Part shown: piece by piece, positions 25,081 through 34,127 of the stretch
Numbering within the stretch: the stretch's first letter is position 1
Layout of the letters: every line of letters starts with the position of its first letter
Origin: Chloroflexota bacterium
Lineage (GTDB): Bacteria > Chloroflexota > UBA11872 > UBA12225
DNA: 64,000 nucleotides
Assembly (NCBI GenBank): GCA_030447525.1
Contig: JAUJOR010000001.1
Span: forward strand, 182,488-246,487
Direction: 5' to 3'
Notes under the pieces: model-generated
Databases searched by the model: none
Told to the model about the DNA's origin: nothing
What the model saw: the letters and a program-made list of their open reading frames with translations, nothing else
Position numbers and translations under genes: made by a program

Positions 25081-26296
25081 ATGGAACTGGTGGTGACCCG
25101 AGCCGCGGGGCTCGACGTGCACAAGAGGACGGTGGTGGCGACGGTGCAGACGCCGGAGCGACGGGAGACCCGCACGTTCGGCACGATGACCGGGGAGGCT
25201 GGAGCAGCCGGCGGCCTGGCTGCGCGACCAGGGCGTGACCCACGTGGTGATGGAGAGCACCGGGAGCTTCTGGCTGCCGGTCTACAACATCTTGGAGCAG
25301 GACGCCTTCGAGTTGGTCGTGGTCAACGCCCAGCACGTCAAGCAGGTGCCCGGCCGCAAGACCGACATCTGGGACAGCGAATGGCTGTGCGATCTGCTGC
25401 GCCACGGGCTGCTGCGGGCCAGCTTCATCCCCGACAAGGAGCAGCGCGAGCGGGGCGGAACTGGCGCGCTACCGCAAGGCCTTGATCCGGGAGCGGGCGT
25501 CCGAGGTGAACCGGGTGCAGAAGCTGCTGGAAGGGGCGAACGTCAAGCTGGCCACGGTGGCCACCGACGTGCTGGGCGTCTCGGGGCGCCAGATGCTCGA
25601 AGCGCTGGTCGCCGGGACGACCGATCCCCAGGCCCTGGCGGCGCTGGCCAAGGGCAAGCTCAGGCGCAAGCAGGCGCTGGAGCAGGCGCTCGCGGGGTTG
25701 GTGGGGCGCACCAGCGCGTCGTGCTGCGCGAGCAGTTGGGCCACATCGACGACCTGGACGCCCGCATCGCCCGCCTGAGCGCCGAGCCTGGAGGCCCGGC
25801 TGCGCCCTTCGCGCGGCGCTGCGCCTCCTGGACACGATCCCCGGGGTGGGGCGCGGACGGCTGAGGTCATCCTCGCCGAACTCGGCGCCAACCTCGCCCG
25901 CTTCCCCAGCGCGGCGCACCTGGCCTCGTGGGCGGGCCTGTGCCCCGGCAACCACGAGAGCGCTGGCAAGCGCCACAGCGGCCGCACCCGCAAAGGGAAC
26001 CCGTGGCTGCGTGACGCCTTGGTCGAGGCTGCCTGGGCCGCCGCCCGCACCAAGAACACCTATCTGCGCGCCCAGTACCATCGACTCGCCGCCCGTCGGG
26101 GGCCAAGCGGGCGCTGGTCGCCGTCGCCCACACCTTGCTCGTCATCGTCTACCACGTCCTGACCACCGGCGAGGTCTACCGCGACCTGGGCGCCGACTAC
26201 TTCGACCAGCGCCACAAGGACGCGCTCGCCCGCCGCCTCGTCCGGCGTCTGTCCACCCTCGGCTATACCGTCGCCCTCGAACCCCACGCCGCCTAA
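25081..26296 (+). pseudogene. IS110/IS1111-family transposase, multiply frameshifted
   Basis: All parts of an IS1111-type DEDD transposase are recognisable across three frames. They are AAGLDVHKRTVVATVQTP (first Asp), VVMESTGSFWLPVYNIL (Glu), GRKTDIWDSEWLCDLLRHG (last two Asp), RERASEVNRVQKLLEGANVK, then the C-terminal domain LASWAGLCPGNHESAGKRHS with the Ser-containing region, and ...RDLGADYFDQRHKD, ending at TAA 26294-26296. Frame changes fall near 25200, 25460, 25700, 25800 and 26100, so no functional protein is made. It resides in the island splitting the opp operon. No neat flanking target duplication is expected for this family. Confidence 0.88.
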
Positions 26297-26562
26297 TGCC
26301 ACCCGCTCCACCCGCGAACTGCTATTTTCGTCCTAGGTCATGAGCTCCCCAGGGAAGCGATGGCGCTCTCAGCCCAAAGCCAGTTGTACGCCATACCTGC
26401 CAAACCTGAAGGTGACCAACCAGCGAGGGGCGCCTGCAAGCAGGGGGATGAGAAGTGGCCGGGGTTGTCGTACGTCACCAGGGGGACGCGGAGGAACTCT
26501 GCGATGGCCAGCATCCCCTCCTCATGGGAGAGGCGAGTGGGACGGCCGAGGGTGGGATCCCC
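26297..26562 (-). other. Gap with a possible toxin-domain scrap
   Basis: Read leftward, about 26530-26340 gives RLSHEEGMLAIAEFL and RVPLVTYDN, which resembles the last strand-helix of PIN-domain toxins (usually ...A-V-A-L-A-E ... L-V-T-x-D). The acidic residues are incomplete and no start is present. It may be a decayed toxin gene; the evidence is thin. Confidence 0.25.
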
Positions 26563-26958
26563 TCAGCTCGGCACGTGCAGGGTAAGGCCAGGGAACCGGG
26601 CGAAGTCTTTCCGGTTGCGCGTTACCAGAGTAAGCCCCTGCTGCAAGGCCGTTGCGGCAATGAGAATGTCCGGGTCGCCGACGAGCTGACCCTGGTGTCG
26701 AAGCTCGCCCCGTAACCGGGCGAACCGCTGCAGGACGCTGCGCGTGAGGGGAACGACCGAGACGGTGCGGAGGAGCTGGCGGAACGCACGTTCCGCAGCA
26801 AGCGGGTCTCGTCCGTAGTAGATGCCCTCGTAGACCTCACCATAGGTCATGAGACTGATGCCCAGGTCCTCGGTCGCCAGGAGCCGGCGAACTTCGGCAG
26901 CTTGGGGAGCACCCTTGAGGTAATCGATGCTCGTGTCAGTATCTACGAGGTAGGTCAT
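26563..26958 (-). CDS. vapC: VapC-type PIN-domain toxin (ribonuclease)
   Basis: 131 residues, a typical size. PIN-domain acidic residues are in place: MTYLVDTDTSIDYLKG (first Asp), LMTYGEVYEGI (Glu), LVGDPDILIAATAL (Asp), and LVTRNRKDFARFPGL at the end. VapC toxins cut tRNA or rRNA when freed from their antitoxin. The ATG overlaps the antitoxin stop by 4 nt (ATGA), so translation is coupled. The pair sits in the island between oppD and oppF, in line with the known mobility of such modules. Confidence 0.92.
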   Translation of the reverse strand: MTYLVDTDTSIDYLKGAPQAAEVRRLLATEDLGISLMTYGEVYEGIYYGRDPLAAERAFRQLLRTVSVVPLTRSVLQRFARLRGELRHQGQLVGDPDILIAATALQQGLTLVTRNRKDFARFPGLTLHVPS

Positions 26959-27248
26959 AGCTCAGGTGCAGGGCGAGGAGGGATGTGCCGGCTCGCCTCC
27001 AAATCAGCCTTGAGCCGGTCAACGTCCACGTTTCCGTCCCATGCACCGAACACGGACAATGCGGCAGCGCGGTCTTCTGGCGTAGGAGGGCGCTTCGTGC
27101 GCTTCTTGGACGCGACCGGCATGACCACGGCGATCGTCTCACCGTCCCTCTGCAAGGAGCGCGGCTGCATGCTGGCGTGTACCTCTTCGGCGAGGCGAGC
27201 CAGTTCCAGGCTGCTCGTGATATCGATGTGAGTCGCCTCTTTGTTCAT
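26955..27248 (-). CDS. vapB: Antitoxin partner of the PIN toxin (VapB/PHD-like)
   Basis: 97 residues from ATG 27248, chosen for the GGAGGAG sequence 8 nt before it; a longer frame upstream is not protein-like. The N-terminal half (THIDITSSLELARLAEEVHA, then LQRDGETIAVVMPV) has the strand-helix-strand layout of PHD/YefM-type antitoxins that bind their own promoter. The C-terminal half (DRLKADLEASRHIPP) would wrap the toxin. It overlaps vapC by 4 nt in the usual antitoxin-first order. Confidence 0.82.
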   Translation of the reverse strand: MNKEATHIDITSSLELARLAEEVHASMQPRSLQRDGETIAVVMPVASKKRTKRPPTPEDRAAALSVFGAWDGNVDVDRLKADLEASRHIPPRPAPEL

Positions 27249-27330
27249 AGTTGTCACTCCTCCCGATCCTTCACGGATGCGTAGGAGTGAAGCCATTATC
27301 TCACGGTGGTGACAGGCGTGACCCCTGGCG

Positions 27331-28383
27331 TCAGCCCCTGAGCCCGTCCCACACGTGCGCCGCCGCCGGCTCCAGGGCCCGCCAGCAGGCGTCCGCCCCC
27401 CCAACCGATGGGCAAGCCTCCTGCCGGGGGCCCGGGACGGCGCGGGGCATCAACGGCGGGACGTCCGTGAGACAGACGCCGGCCGCCAAGGGACAGCGGG
27501 GGTGGAAGCGGCAGCCACTGGGGGGATGGCTCAGGTCCGGCACTGCACCGGGCACGGAGAACAGCTCCCCGGCAAAGGCCTCCACCGAGATAGTGCCCCG
27601 CAGGAGCCCCTGGGTGTACGGGTGGCGGGGGCGGGCGAACAGCCCGGCCACGCCGTTCGTCTCCACGATCTTGCCGGCGTACATGACGTACACCCGGTCA
27701 CAGACCTCGGCCACGACCCCTAGATCGTGGGTGATGAGCAGGATGCTCAGCCCCAGGGTCTGTCGCAGGCGCAACAGCAGACGCAGCATGCTGGCCTGCA
27801 CCGTCACGTCCAGGGCGGTGGTCGGCTCGTCGGCGATCAGCAAGGCCGGGCGCATGGCCAGGGCGGCGGCGATCAGCACGCGCTGGCGCTGCCCGCCGGA
27901 CAGCTCGTGGGGGTAGCGCCGGGCGATCCCCGCCGCGTCCGGCAGGTCCATCAGGGCCAGTAGCTCTGTCACCCGCTGGCCCTCTTTCTGCCCCCCGCGC
28001 CCCTGGCGCGCGCCGTGTTCGCGCAGTGTCTCGGCAATCTGCCGGCCCACCGGCATCAGCGGGTCGAGGTAGCTCGTGGGGTCTTGGAACACCATGCCGA
28101 TCCCCGCCCCGCGGATGGCGCGCAGCCTCTCCGGCCCCACGGCCAGCAGGTCCTGCCCCTGGAAAAGGATCTGCCCCCCGGCCACCCGAGCGGCCGTGGT
28201 AGGGAAGAGCTGAATGATGGAGAAGGCAGTCATGGACTTGCCGCTGCCGGATTCCCCCACCAGCCCCACGATCTCCCCCGTGTCCACGGACAGGGACACC
28301 CCGTCCACGACGCGCACCGTCTCTGCGCCCCAGCGCCCCTGGATCTCGGTGACCAGGTCACGCACCTCCAGCACCGTCCCCAT
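27331..28383 (-). CDS. oppD: Oligopeptide/dipeptide ABC importer ATPase (OppD/DppD type)
   Basis: 350 residues from ATG 28383, which shares its A with the TGA of the preceding permease gene (TGATG coupling). Walker [14 protein letters not shown] (the SMT variant is typical of OppD), Q-loop [14 protein letters not shown], signature [17 protein letters not shown], Walker [18 protein letters not shown]. The C-terminal extension includes [15 protein letters not shown]. It powers uptake with OppF, whose gene is now 3.1 kb downstream past the mobile island. A longer open frame to 29325 exists but runs through the permease gene in another frame and is not real. Confidence 0.92.
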   Translation of the reverse strand: MGTVLEVRDLVTEIQGRWGAETVRVVDGVSLSVDTGEIVGLVGESGSGKSMTAFSIIQLFPTTAARVAGGQILFQGQDLLAVGPERLRAIRGAGIGMVFQDPTSYLDPLMPVGRQIAETLREHGARQGRGGQKEGQRVTELLALMDLPDAAGIARRYPHELSGGQRQRVLIAAALAMRPALLIADEPTTALDVTVQASMLRLLLRLRQTLGLSILLITHDLGVVAEVCDRVYVMYAGKIVETNGVAGLFARPRHPYTQGLLRGTISVEAFAGELFSVPGAVPDLSHPPSGCRFHPRCPLAAGVCLTDVPPLMPRAVPGPRQEACPSVGGADACWRALEPAAAHVWDGLRG

Positions 28384-29258
28384 CACTCCCCCTCTCCCAG
28401 GCGGGGGTTGAGGGCGTCGTTCAGGCTGTCGCCCAGTACATTGAAGCCCAGTACCACCAAGGAGATGGCCAGGCCCGGGAACAGGGACATCCACCAGGCC
28501 TGGCGGAGGTAGGGCTGGGCCTGGTTGAGCATGCCCCCCCAGGACACGCGATTGGGATCGCCGAGCCCGAAGAACCCCAGGGCAGCCTCCAGCAAGATGG
28601 CCGTGGCGACGTCCAGGGAGCCGGTAACGACGATGGGGGCCAGGACGTTGGGGAGAATCTCGCCAGCCACGATCGCCCCCGCCCCCATCCCGGCCACCCT
28701 GGCGGCGTCGACGAACGGGGCCTCCCGCAGGCTGAGGAAGCTCGCCCGCACGACGCGCGCCGTCTGGGGCCAGGAGAGGATGGCGATGACGAAGATCAGC
28801 CGGCCCAGCCCGGCGCCGAACAGGGCGACGACGATCAGGGCCAGCACCAGCCTGGGGAGGGTCTGAAACCCCTCCGCGATGCGCATCAAGAGGGCGTCCA
28901 CCCAGCCCCCCGCGTACCCGGCGACGGCCCCCACGGTGGTGCCGATCACCGTGGCGCTCAGCGCCGCCAGGATACCTACGGCGAGGGAGACGCGCGCCCC
29001 GTAGACCAACTGGGCCCATATGTCTCGCCCCAAGTGGTCCGTCCCCAACGCGTGCCCACCAGTCAGCGGGGGCAATAGGGCGTCGGCGCTCCCGGAGAGC
29101 GGGTCGTGGCCGGCGGTCAGCGGGGCCGCCAGGGCCAGCAAGAGGATGATCAAGATGAGACCCCCGGCCGCCCGCGCCCGCCGGCTGCGCCTGAGTCGGT
29201 ACCAAGAAGGGGCGCCGCCGCCGTAGGGGATCGGCGCCATGTCCGCCGAGGTGGTCAT
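28383..29258 (-). CDS. oppC: Peptide-type ABC importer permease (OppC/DppC type)
   Basis: 291 residues with six membrane segments. The N-terminal OppC_N region (RRSRRARAAGGLILIILLLA) leads into a periplasmic stretch containing HALGTDHLGRDIWAQLVYG, the hallmark of DppC/OppC. The inner-membrane ATPase-docking loop is DAARVAGMGAGAIVAGEILPN. It pairs with the OppB-type permease to form the pore. The gene overlaps oppD by one base and follows oppB after 83 bp. Substrate may be peptides, nickel or other small solutes; this cannot be decided without the binding protein, which is not in the window. Confidence 0.92.
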   Translation of the reverse strand: MTTSADMAPIPYGGGAPSWYRLRRSRRARAAGGLILIILLLALAAPLTAGHDPLSGSADALLPPLTGGHALGTDHLGRDIWAQLVYGARVSLAVGILAALSATVIGTTVGAVAGYAGGWVDALLMRIAEGFQTLPRLVLALIVVALFGAGLGRLIFVIAILSWPQTARVVRASFLSLREAPFVDAARVAGMGAGAIVAGEILPNVLAPIVVTGSLDVATAILLEAALGFFGLGDPNRVSWGGMLNQAQPYLRQAWWMSLFPGLAISLVVLGFNVLGDSLNDALNPRLGEGE

Positions 29259-29341
29259 CGTAGAGCCGAGTGCCGGCTAGTGCGTGGGCAAGAGGGGCGT
29301 GGCGAGAGGGTACTCCTCCTGGCAAAACACGAGTCGTTCAT

Positions 29342-30322
29342 CTAGCGATAGTGCACCCGCGGATCCACGGCTGTATACAGCAGGTCGGTGATCAGGTTGA
29401 CCAGTACCACCGTGGCCGAGACGAGGAGGAGGATGGCCGTCATCACCGGGTAGTCTCGCGCGGTGATGGAGTCGAACAGCAAGCGCCCGATCCCCGGCCA
29501 GGAGAAGACCGTCTCGATCAGGGCCGACCCCGAGAGCACGAAGCCGAAGTTGTACCCGATCACCGTCAGCACCGGGAGGGCGGCGTGGCGCAGGGCGTGC
29601 CCGATGAGCACGGTGCGCTCGGACGCCCCCCGCGCCCGGGCAGCGAGGATGAAGTCCGCCCCCAGCACCTCCAGCAAGCTGGCCCGCGTGAGCCGGGCGA
29701 TCAGGGACACGTAACGCAGGGATAGGGCCAGCGCCGGGAGGAGCAGGTAACGTAGCCCGTCCGTCGCCGCCTCCCATCCCACGGTGGGGGCGCGCAGGGA
29801 GCGGTTCCCCTGCGAAGGGAGCCAGCCCAGCCAGATGGCAAATACCAGGATGAGGAGTTGCCCCAGCCAGAACTCCGGGATGGAGTAGCCGAACAGCGTT
29901 GCCCCCTGCGCCAGTCCGTCTGCCGGCCCCCCACGCCGGCGCGCCGCCAGCAGGCCGAGGGCCACGCCGGCGATGCTGGCCCCCACCAGGGCCGTCAGGG
30001 TCAGCTGCAAGGTAGCGCCCAGTCGGGCGGTGATTAGACTCAGCACCGGCTGGCGGTTGGCGAAGGAGTATCCCAGATTACCCTGCAGGAGCTGCCACAG
30101 GTAGCGCCCCAGGCGCTCGCTTAATGGCCGATCGAGCCCGAACTCCCGGCGCACGCGCTCGACATACTCCGGTGGGGCCGGGTACTCCCCGACCAGGATG
30201 GTCACCGGGTCCCCGGGAGCGAGCTGGATGAGGGTGAAGTTGATCATCACCACCCCCAGCAGGAACGGCCCTGCCAGCAGGAGCCGCCGCAGGGCAAAGA
30301 CCGCGAGGCGCCCGATACCCAC
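29342..30322 (-). CDS. oppB: Peptide-type ABC importer permease (OppB/DppB type)
   Basis: 326 residues from GTG 30322 (start VGIGRLAVFALRRLLL). The open frame extends upstream to 30715 but crosses the divergent sigma-factor gene, so the shorter form is chosen. Motifs: MINFTLIQLAPGDPV, REFGLDRPLSERLGRYLW, GNLGYSFANRQPV (the DppB signature), and the docking loop FILAARARGASERTVLIGHALRHA. Six membrane helices are predicted. It is the first gene of the oppBCD...F set and shares the upstream region with the divergent ECF sigma factor gene. Confidence 0.92.
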   Translation of the reverse strand: MGIGRLAVFALRRLLLAGPFLLGVVMINFTLIQLAPGDPVTILVGEYPAPPEYVERVRREFGLDRPLSERLGRYLWQLLQGNLGYSFANRQPVLSLITARLGATLQLTLTALVGASIAGVALGLLAARRRGGPADGLAQGATLFGYSIPEFWLGQLLILVFAIWLGWLPSQGNRSLRAPTVGWEAATDGLRYLLLPALALSLRYVSLIARLTRASLLEVLGADFILAARARGASERTVLIGHALRHAALPVLTVIGYNFGFVLSGSALIETVFSWPGIGRLLFDSITARDYPVMTAILLLVSATVVLVNLITDLLYTAVDPRVHYR

Positions 30323-30559
30323 CGTCCCCCATCCTAGCAAGTCCAAAGGCTCCAGCCTGGCGTCTCGCGTCTTTGGTCCCCGGTACCGGCCGGTGCGTCC
30401 CAGACCAGGCCGGCGGGGCCCTGGGGGGCCAAGTCCCCCACCGGGGGGCAGTCCACCGGAGATGAGTCCACCCCTCTCCGGCAGGGGGGAACGACGAGAA
30501 TCAACCTGGCTGTCACAAACGAGGGGCGCGGCGGTGTAATCCCTACGAGAGGTGATACC

Positions 30560-31189
30560 TTGGCCCACATGGCCGGAACAGCCCAACCGATGATGGCCCT
30601 GCAAGGCGTCGACGACTTCGAGCGCGACGGCCGTCCGGCCATCGAAGAACAAGAGCTGCTCGGACGGGTGCGCGCCGGCGACGAGGTTGCCTTCGCTCGC
30701 CTCTTCGAGAGTCACTGGGACGCGGTCTGCCGCGTCCTGAGCCGGCTGCTCAGCGATACCGACGCCGCGGGTGACCTGGCCCAGGAGGTCTTCGTCCAGC
30801 TCTACCGGAAACCCCCGGCGGGCGAGGACGTCCCCTTGCGGGCGTGGCTGTATCGCGTGGCGCTAAACCGCGGGTACAACGCCCTGCGTGCCGACCGCCG
30901 GCGACGCACCCGCGAGGACCTGGTGGCGTATAGCTCGGCAGAGGCCGGCGGGGATGGGAGCAGCCTGGCTGAGGTAGCCAACCGCGCCGAAGAGCGGGAC
31001 GCCGTGCGCCAGGCGCTGGTGCGGCTTCCCCAGCGCCAGCGCGACTGCCTTGTGCTCCGCGCCGAGGGGTTGAGCTACGCCGAGATCGCCGCCGCCATCG
31101 GCGTTGCGCCGGGATCGGTGGGGACGCTGCTCGCTCGCGCCGAGCGCGCCTTTAAGGGGGAGTATCTCGCCCGGCGGGGGGGCATGTAG
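30560..31189 (+). CDS. ECF-family RNA polymerase sigma factor
   Basis: 209 residues from a TTG at 30560, supported by GAGAGGTG 6 nt ahead. Region 2: FARLFESHWDAVCRVLSRLL and AAGDLAQEVFVQLYR (core binding and -10 recognition). Region 4: LPQRQRDCLVLRAEGLSYAE and IAAAIGVAPGSVGTLLARAE, a helix-turn-helix for -35 recognition. There is a 35-residue linker between. The zinc-finger anti-sigma gene follows after 172 bp and probably holds it inactive until an envelope signal appears. Targets are unknown; the ABC-2 exporter downstream is a candidate. Confidence 0.93.
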   Translation: MAHMAGTAQPMMALQGVDDFERDGRPAIEEQELLGRVRAGDEVAFARLFESHWDAVCRVLSRLLSDTDAAGDLAQEVFVQLYRKPPAGEDVPLRAWLYRVALNRGYNALRADRRRRTREDLVAYSSAEAGGDGSSLAEVANRAEERDAVRQALVRLPQRQRDCLVLRAEGLSYAEIAAAIGVAPGSVGTLLARAERAFKGEYLARRGGM

Positions 31190-31361
31190 CACGACGACCA
31201 GACTGCGTGAGGTCACCCCTGGGGAAGGGATGACACCAGGCCCCGCCCTACCGAGACGTCTCGTGGTCGAAGTAGGCCGCCGGGACCCAAGCGAGCGAGC
31301 AGTAGCCGAATAAGTGCCTGGTGAGAGCCGGGCAGACGCCGAGTAGAAAAGGAACTGACTG

Positions 31362-32762
31362 ATGGTTGGTGAAGTGGCCCGCCGGCGTGAGTGTCTCGCC
31401 GGGCATGACGAAGGGATGCTCAAGACCTATCTGGACGGCCAGCTGCCGGAGGCCTGGCGGGAATCTACGGCCACGCACGTCGCGGGATGCCCCGCCTGCA
31501 CCGACCGCCTGGCCCGGCTGCGCCTGGACGGGGCAGTCGTGCAGGGCCAGCTGCAGGCGAGCGCTCCGGTGGGGCCGGGGGCGACCGGCGTGGGGGCCGG
31601 GCTGCCTCCACGCCCCCCGGTGGGGGTGGTGCTGGCGCGGGCTCGCCGCCCGGACGGCTGGCGGGAGCGGGCCGCCGCCTGGTGGGGCGATTACGCCCCG
31701 GTGGGTCAGCTGTGGAGTGCATCCCGGGCGCCCTGGGGAAAGCCTGCCGGTGACCCGTCCCGTTGGGGGCTGGGCTTGGGCGCGCCGGGCGCGGCCTGGC
31801 GACCGCTACCCCTGGCCGCCGGTGCGGCCGCCGGGGTAGCGCTCCTGCTGGGCGTGGCCACGACGCAGCCGGCGGTGCAGGCCGTTGCCCAGGCAGCGCT
31901 GCAGCAGTTCCGGGTGCAGCGGGTGCAGCCGGTACAGGTCGACCTCACCGCCCTGCGCAACCTGCCGCCGATCGACCACAGCGTGGTGGAGGCCTTTTTC
32001 CGCTCCGGCACCTACAGCGGCCCCAAGGACACCAAGGTGCGGGCCGTCAAGGTCGCCGAGGCCAACCGCGCCACGGGGCTCCGGCTTCGCGGCCTGGGCA
32101 CCCTCCCGTCGCAGGTCAAGGGCAATCCCCAGGTCCTGCTTTCTGACCCGGTGAGCTTCACCTTCACCTACGACGCTCAGAAGCTGGCCCAGGTGGCCCA
32201 GGAAGTCGGAGTCAAGGACACCGCCGTCCTGGCTCAGCTCCAGGCGGTGAACGGCCTGACCGTGAAGGGAGACGTCCCGGCAGCGGCCGCCGTCCTCTAC
32301 GGCAACCCCTTCCCCGAAGGACCGCCGGCCTCCGCCGGCGCCTCGGCGGGACGCATCGCCAAGGCTACGCCCGGCGCCCCGGACAAGGCCATGGGACCGG
32401 CCATGGTCTTCCTGCAGCTCAAGAGCCCGGCGGTGGAGATGCCTAAGGACGTCAACGTCGATCAGCTGCGTGAGCAGGTGCTCAAGGCCGGCGTCGAGTC
32501 CGGCACCGTCCCGCCCGCCCTGGCCGCCCAGCTCTTGATGATCGACTGGAAGACTACCCTGCCCATTCCGGTGACCAAGGGCAAGGCCACCCAGGTGCAG
32601 GTCGACGGCGTCACCGGCACCCTGGTCACCGGCGAGGGCCCAGGGCCGGTGCTGATCTGGCAGAAGGACGGGGCCGTCTACCTCCTCGGGGGGGTGCAGG
32701 TCAGCGAGGCAGATGTCCTGGCCGCCTCCCGGAGCCTCACCGTACTGGACAGCTCGAAGTAG
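31362..32762 (+). CDS. Membrane anti-sigma factor with zinc finger
   Basis: 466 residues. The N-terminus is an anti-sigma zinc-finger domain: YLDGQLPEAWRESTATHVAG then CPAC, giving the H-x3-C-x2-C cluster (His39, Cys43, Cys46). After a Pro/Gly linker one membrane helix (LPLAAGAAAGVALLLGVATT, residues 148-167) leads to an outer domain of about 290 residues that senses the environment. That domain contains VEAFFRSGTYSGP, repeated beta-rich segments and an LLGGVQVSEADVLAASRSL end; I do not recognise its fold. An AAGGA ribosome site precedes the ATG. It surely partners the ECF sigma factor upstream. Confidence 0.85.
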   Translation: MVGEVARRRECLAGHDEGMLKTYLDGQLPEAWRESTATHVAGCPACTDRLARLRLDGAVVQGQLQASAPVGPGATGVGAGLPPRPPVGVVLARARRPDGWRERAAAWWGDYAPVGQLWSASRAPWGKPAGDPSRWGLGLGAPGAAWRPLPLAAGAAAGVALLLGVATTQPAVQAVAQAALQQFRVQRVQPVQVDLTALRNLPPIDHSVVEAFFRSGTYSGPKDTKVRAVKVAEANRATGLRLRGLGTLPSQVKGNPQVLLSDPVSFTFTYDAQKLAQVAQEVGVKDTAVLAQLQAVNGLTVKGDVPAAAAVLYGNPFPEGPPASAGASAGRIAKATPGAPDKAMGPAMVFLQLKSPAVEMPKDVNVDQLREQVLKAGVESGTVPPALAAQLLMIDWKTTLPIPVTKGKATQVQVDGVTGTLVTGEGPGPVLIWQKDGAVYLLGGVQVSEADVLAASRSLTVLDSSK

Positions 32763-32843
32763 CCTGGCACAGCGGCGGGGATGGCCAGGGCACCGCCGGC
32801 CGTCCCCGCCGCTCCGCCCCCAGACATCGGGCACACTCTCATC

Positions 32844-33902
32844 ATGGCCACACTACAAACACCACCCCCCACGGCCGGTCCCGCCCCCGGCGTGGAGGGC
32901 CCGCCGCCAGCCCCCCACCGGGCGCCGCAAAAGCCTCCCGGTGGGGGGCGTCCACCCCTGGCGGTGGAGACGCATGGTCTGCGCAAGGAGTATGGGCGCA
33001 AAGTCGCCGTCGCCAACCTCAGCCTCAGCGTCCCTGCAGAGGAGGTGTTCGGCTTCCTGGGTCCCAACGGCGCGGGCAAGTCCACCACGGTGAAGATGCT
33101 CGTGGGCCTCGTCCGCCCCACCGCCGGCGGCGGATCGCTCCTCGGACGCCCCCTGGGCGATGTCGGCGCCCGGCGGCGCCTTGGATTCCTGCCCGAGCAG
33201 TTCCGCTTCCACGAGTGGCTCCGGGCGGAGGAGTTCCTGAACTTCCACGCCTCTCTTTACGGCGTGCCTCCCCGGGAGCGTGGCCGGCGCATCGCCGACG
33301 TCCTGCAGCTGGTTGGCCTGGAGGCTCGGGCGCAGGACACCCTACGCACCTTCTCCAAGGGGATGCTCCAGCGCATCGGCATCGCCCAGGCGGTCATCGC
33401 CGACCCGCAGCTGGTCATCCTGGACGAGCCCACCTCCGCGCTCGATCCCATCGGCCGGCGCGACGTCCGTGACCTTATCCGCGGGCTACGGGAGCGGGGC
33501 ATCGCCGTCTTTCTCAACTCCCACTTGCTCTCGGAAGTGGAGATGGTCTGCGACCGCGTGGCCATCATCGACCGGGGCATGGTCATCCACCAGGGACGCC
33601 TGGCCGAGCTGATCACCGGGACGCTAGAGGCCGAGCTGCGCCTGGACGCCCTCCCCGCGTCCCTCGTGGCCGCCCTGGAGGCGCGCTGGCCCATCCGGGG
33701 GACTGCCGGCCCGGCCTCCTCCGCCCCCGGGGCAGACGGCGCCGGGTTGTGGACGCTGCGTCTGGCCCTGCAGGACGACGCCGACCTGCCCCAGATCGCC
33801 GACCTGGCCATTCACCACGGCGCCCGCCTGCACGCCCTTATCCCCCACCGCACCACGCTGGAAGACCTCTTTGTCCAGTCCGTGGAGAACCACGACCGCT
33901 AG
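32844..33902 (+). CDS. ABC-2 type transporter ATPase
   Basis: 352 residues from ATG 32844 (32781 is also in frame). Walker A FLGPNGAGKSTTVKMLVGL, signature FSKGMLQRIGIAQAV, Walker B LVILDEPTSALDPIGRRDV, and H-loop FLNSHLLSEVEMVCDRV. The N-terminal 35 residues are a Pro-rich tail. It drives an exporter whose membrane subunit is the next gene. The set follows the ECF sigma/anti-sigma pair on the same strand, suggesting an envelope-stress or drug-efflux role, but this is inferred from position alone. Confidence 0.92.
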   Translation: MATLQTPPPTAGPAPGVEGPPPAPHRAPQKPPGGGRPPLAVETHGLRKEYGRKVAVANLSLSVPAEEVFGFLGPNGAGKSTTVKMLVGLVRPTAGGGSLLGRPLGDVGARRRLGFLPEQFRFHEWLRAEEFLNFHASLYGVPPRERGRRIADVLQLVGLEARAQDTLRTFSKGMLQRIGIAQAVIADPQLVILDEPTSALDPIGRRDVRDLIRGLRERGIAVFLNSHLLSEVEMVCDRVAIIDRGMVIHQGRLAELITGTLEAELRLDALPASLVAALEARWPIRGTAGPASSAPGADGAGLWTLRLALQDDADLPQIADLAIHHGARLHALIPHRTTLEDLFVQSVENHDR

Positions 33903-33944
33903 ACCAGCCGGCAGCATCTTGCCCAATCTGCATGTACCCGCAAT

Positions 33945-33957
33945 GGGACAGTGTCCC
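33945..33957. promoter_or_regulatory. 13 bp palindrome GGGACA-G-TGTCCC
   Basis: A perfect inverted repeat just downstream of the ATPase stop and 170 bp ahead of the permease ATG. It may bind a regulator of the permease gene or be part of a small hairpin. No known operator is matched. Confidence 0.35.
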
Positions 33958-34054
33958 GACGCCGAGACGGCGCCCCAAGCACCTGAGCTGGAGTGATGAC
34001 TCTGACCTGGGGCGCCGGCAGCCTGGGCCCTGGCGCCGGGACGCTCCCTACCGC

Positions 34055-34127
34055 GCACTCCCACGTCCCTCGTGAAAGCCATGAGCTCACTATTACGCAC
34101 TCCCACCTGCCTCGTGAAAGCCATCAG
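34055..34127. repeat. Two 31 bp direct repeats upstream of the ABC-2 permease
   Basis: 34055-34085 and 34097-34127 share 27 of 31 bases (GCACTCCCAC then CCTCGTGAAAGCCAT), with a 42 bp period. The second copy ends directly at the permease ATG at 34128, so a duplicated leader or binding site is likely. Confidence 0.7.

Noticed and set aside
27331..29325. A 664-residue version of OppD
   Set aside because: The first 310 codons run through oppC in another frame and look like low-complexity sequence; ATG 28383 with TGATG coupling explains the gene.
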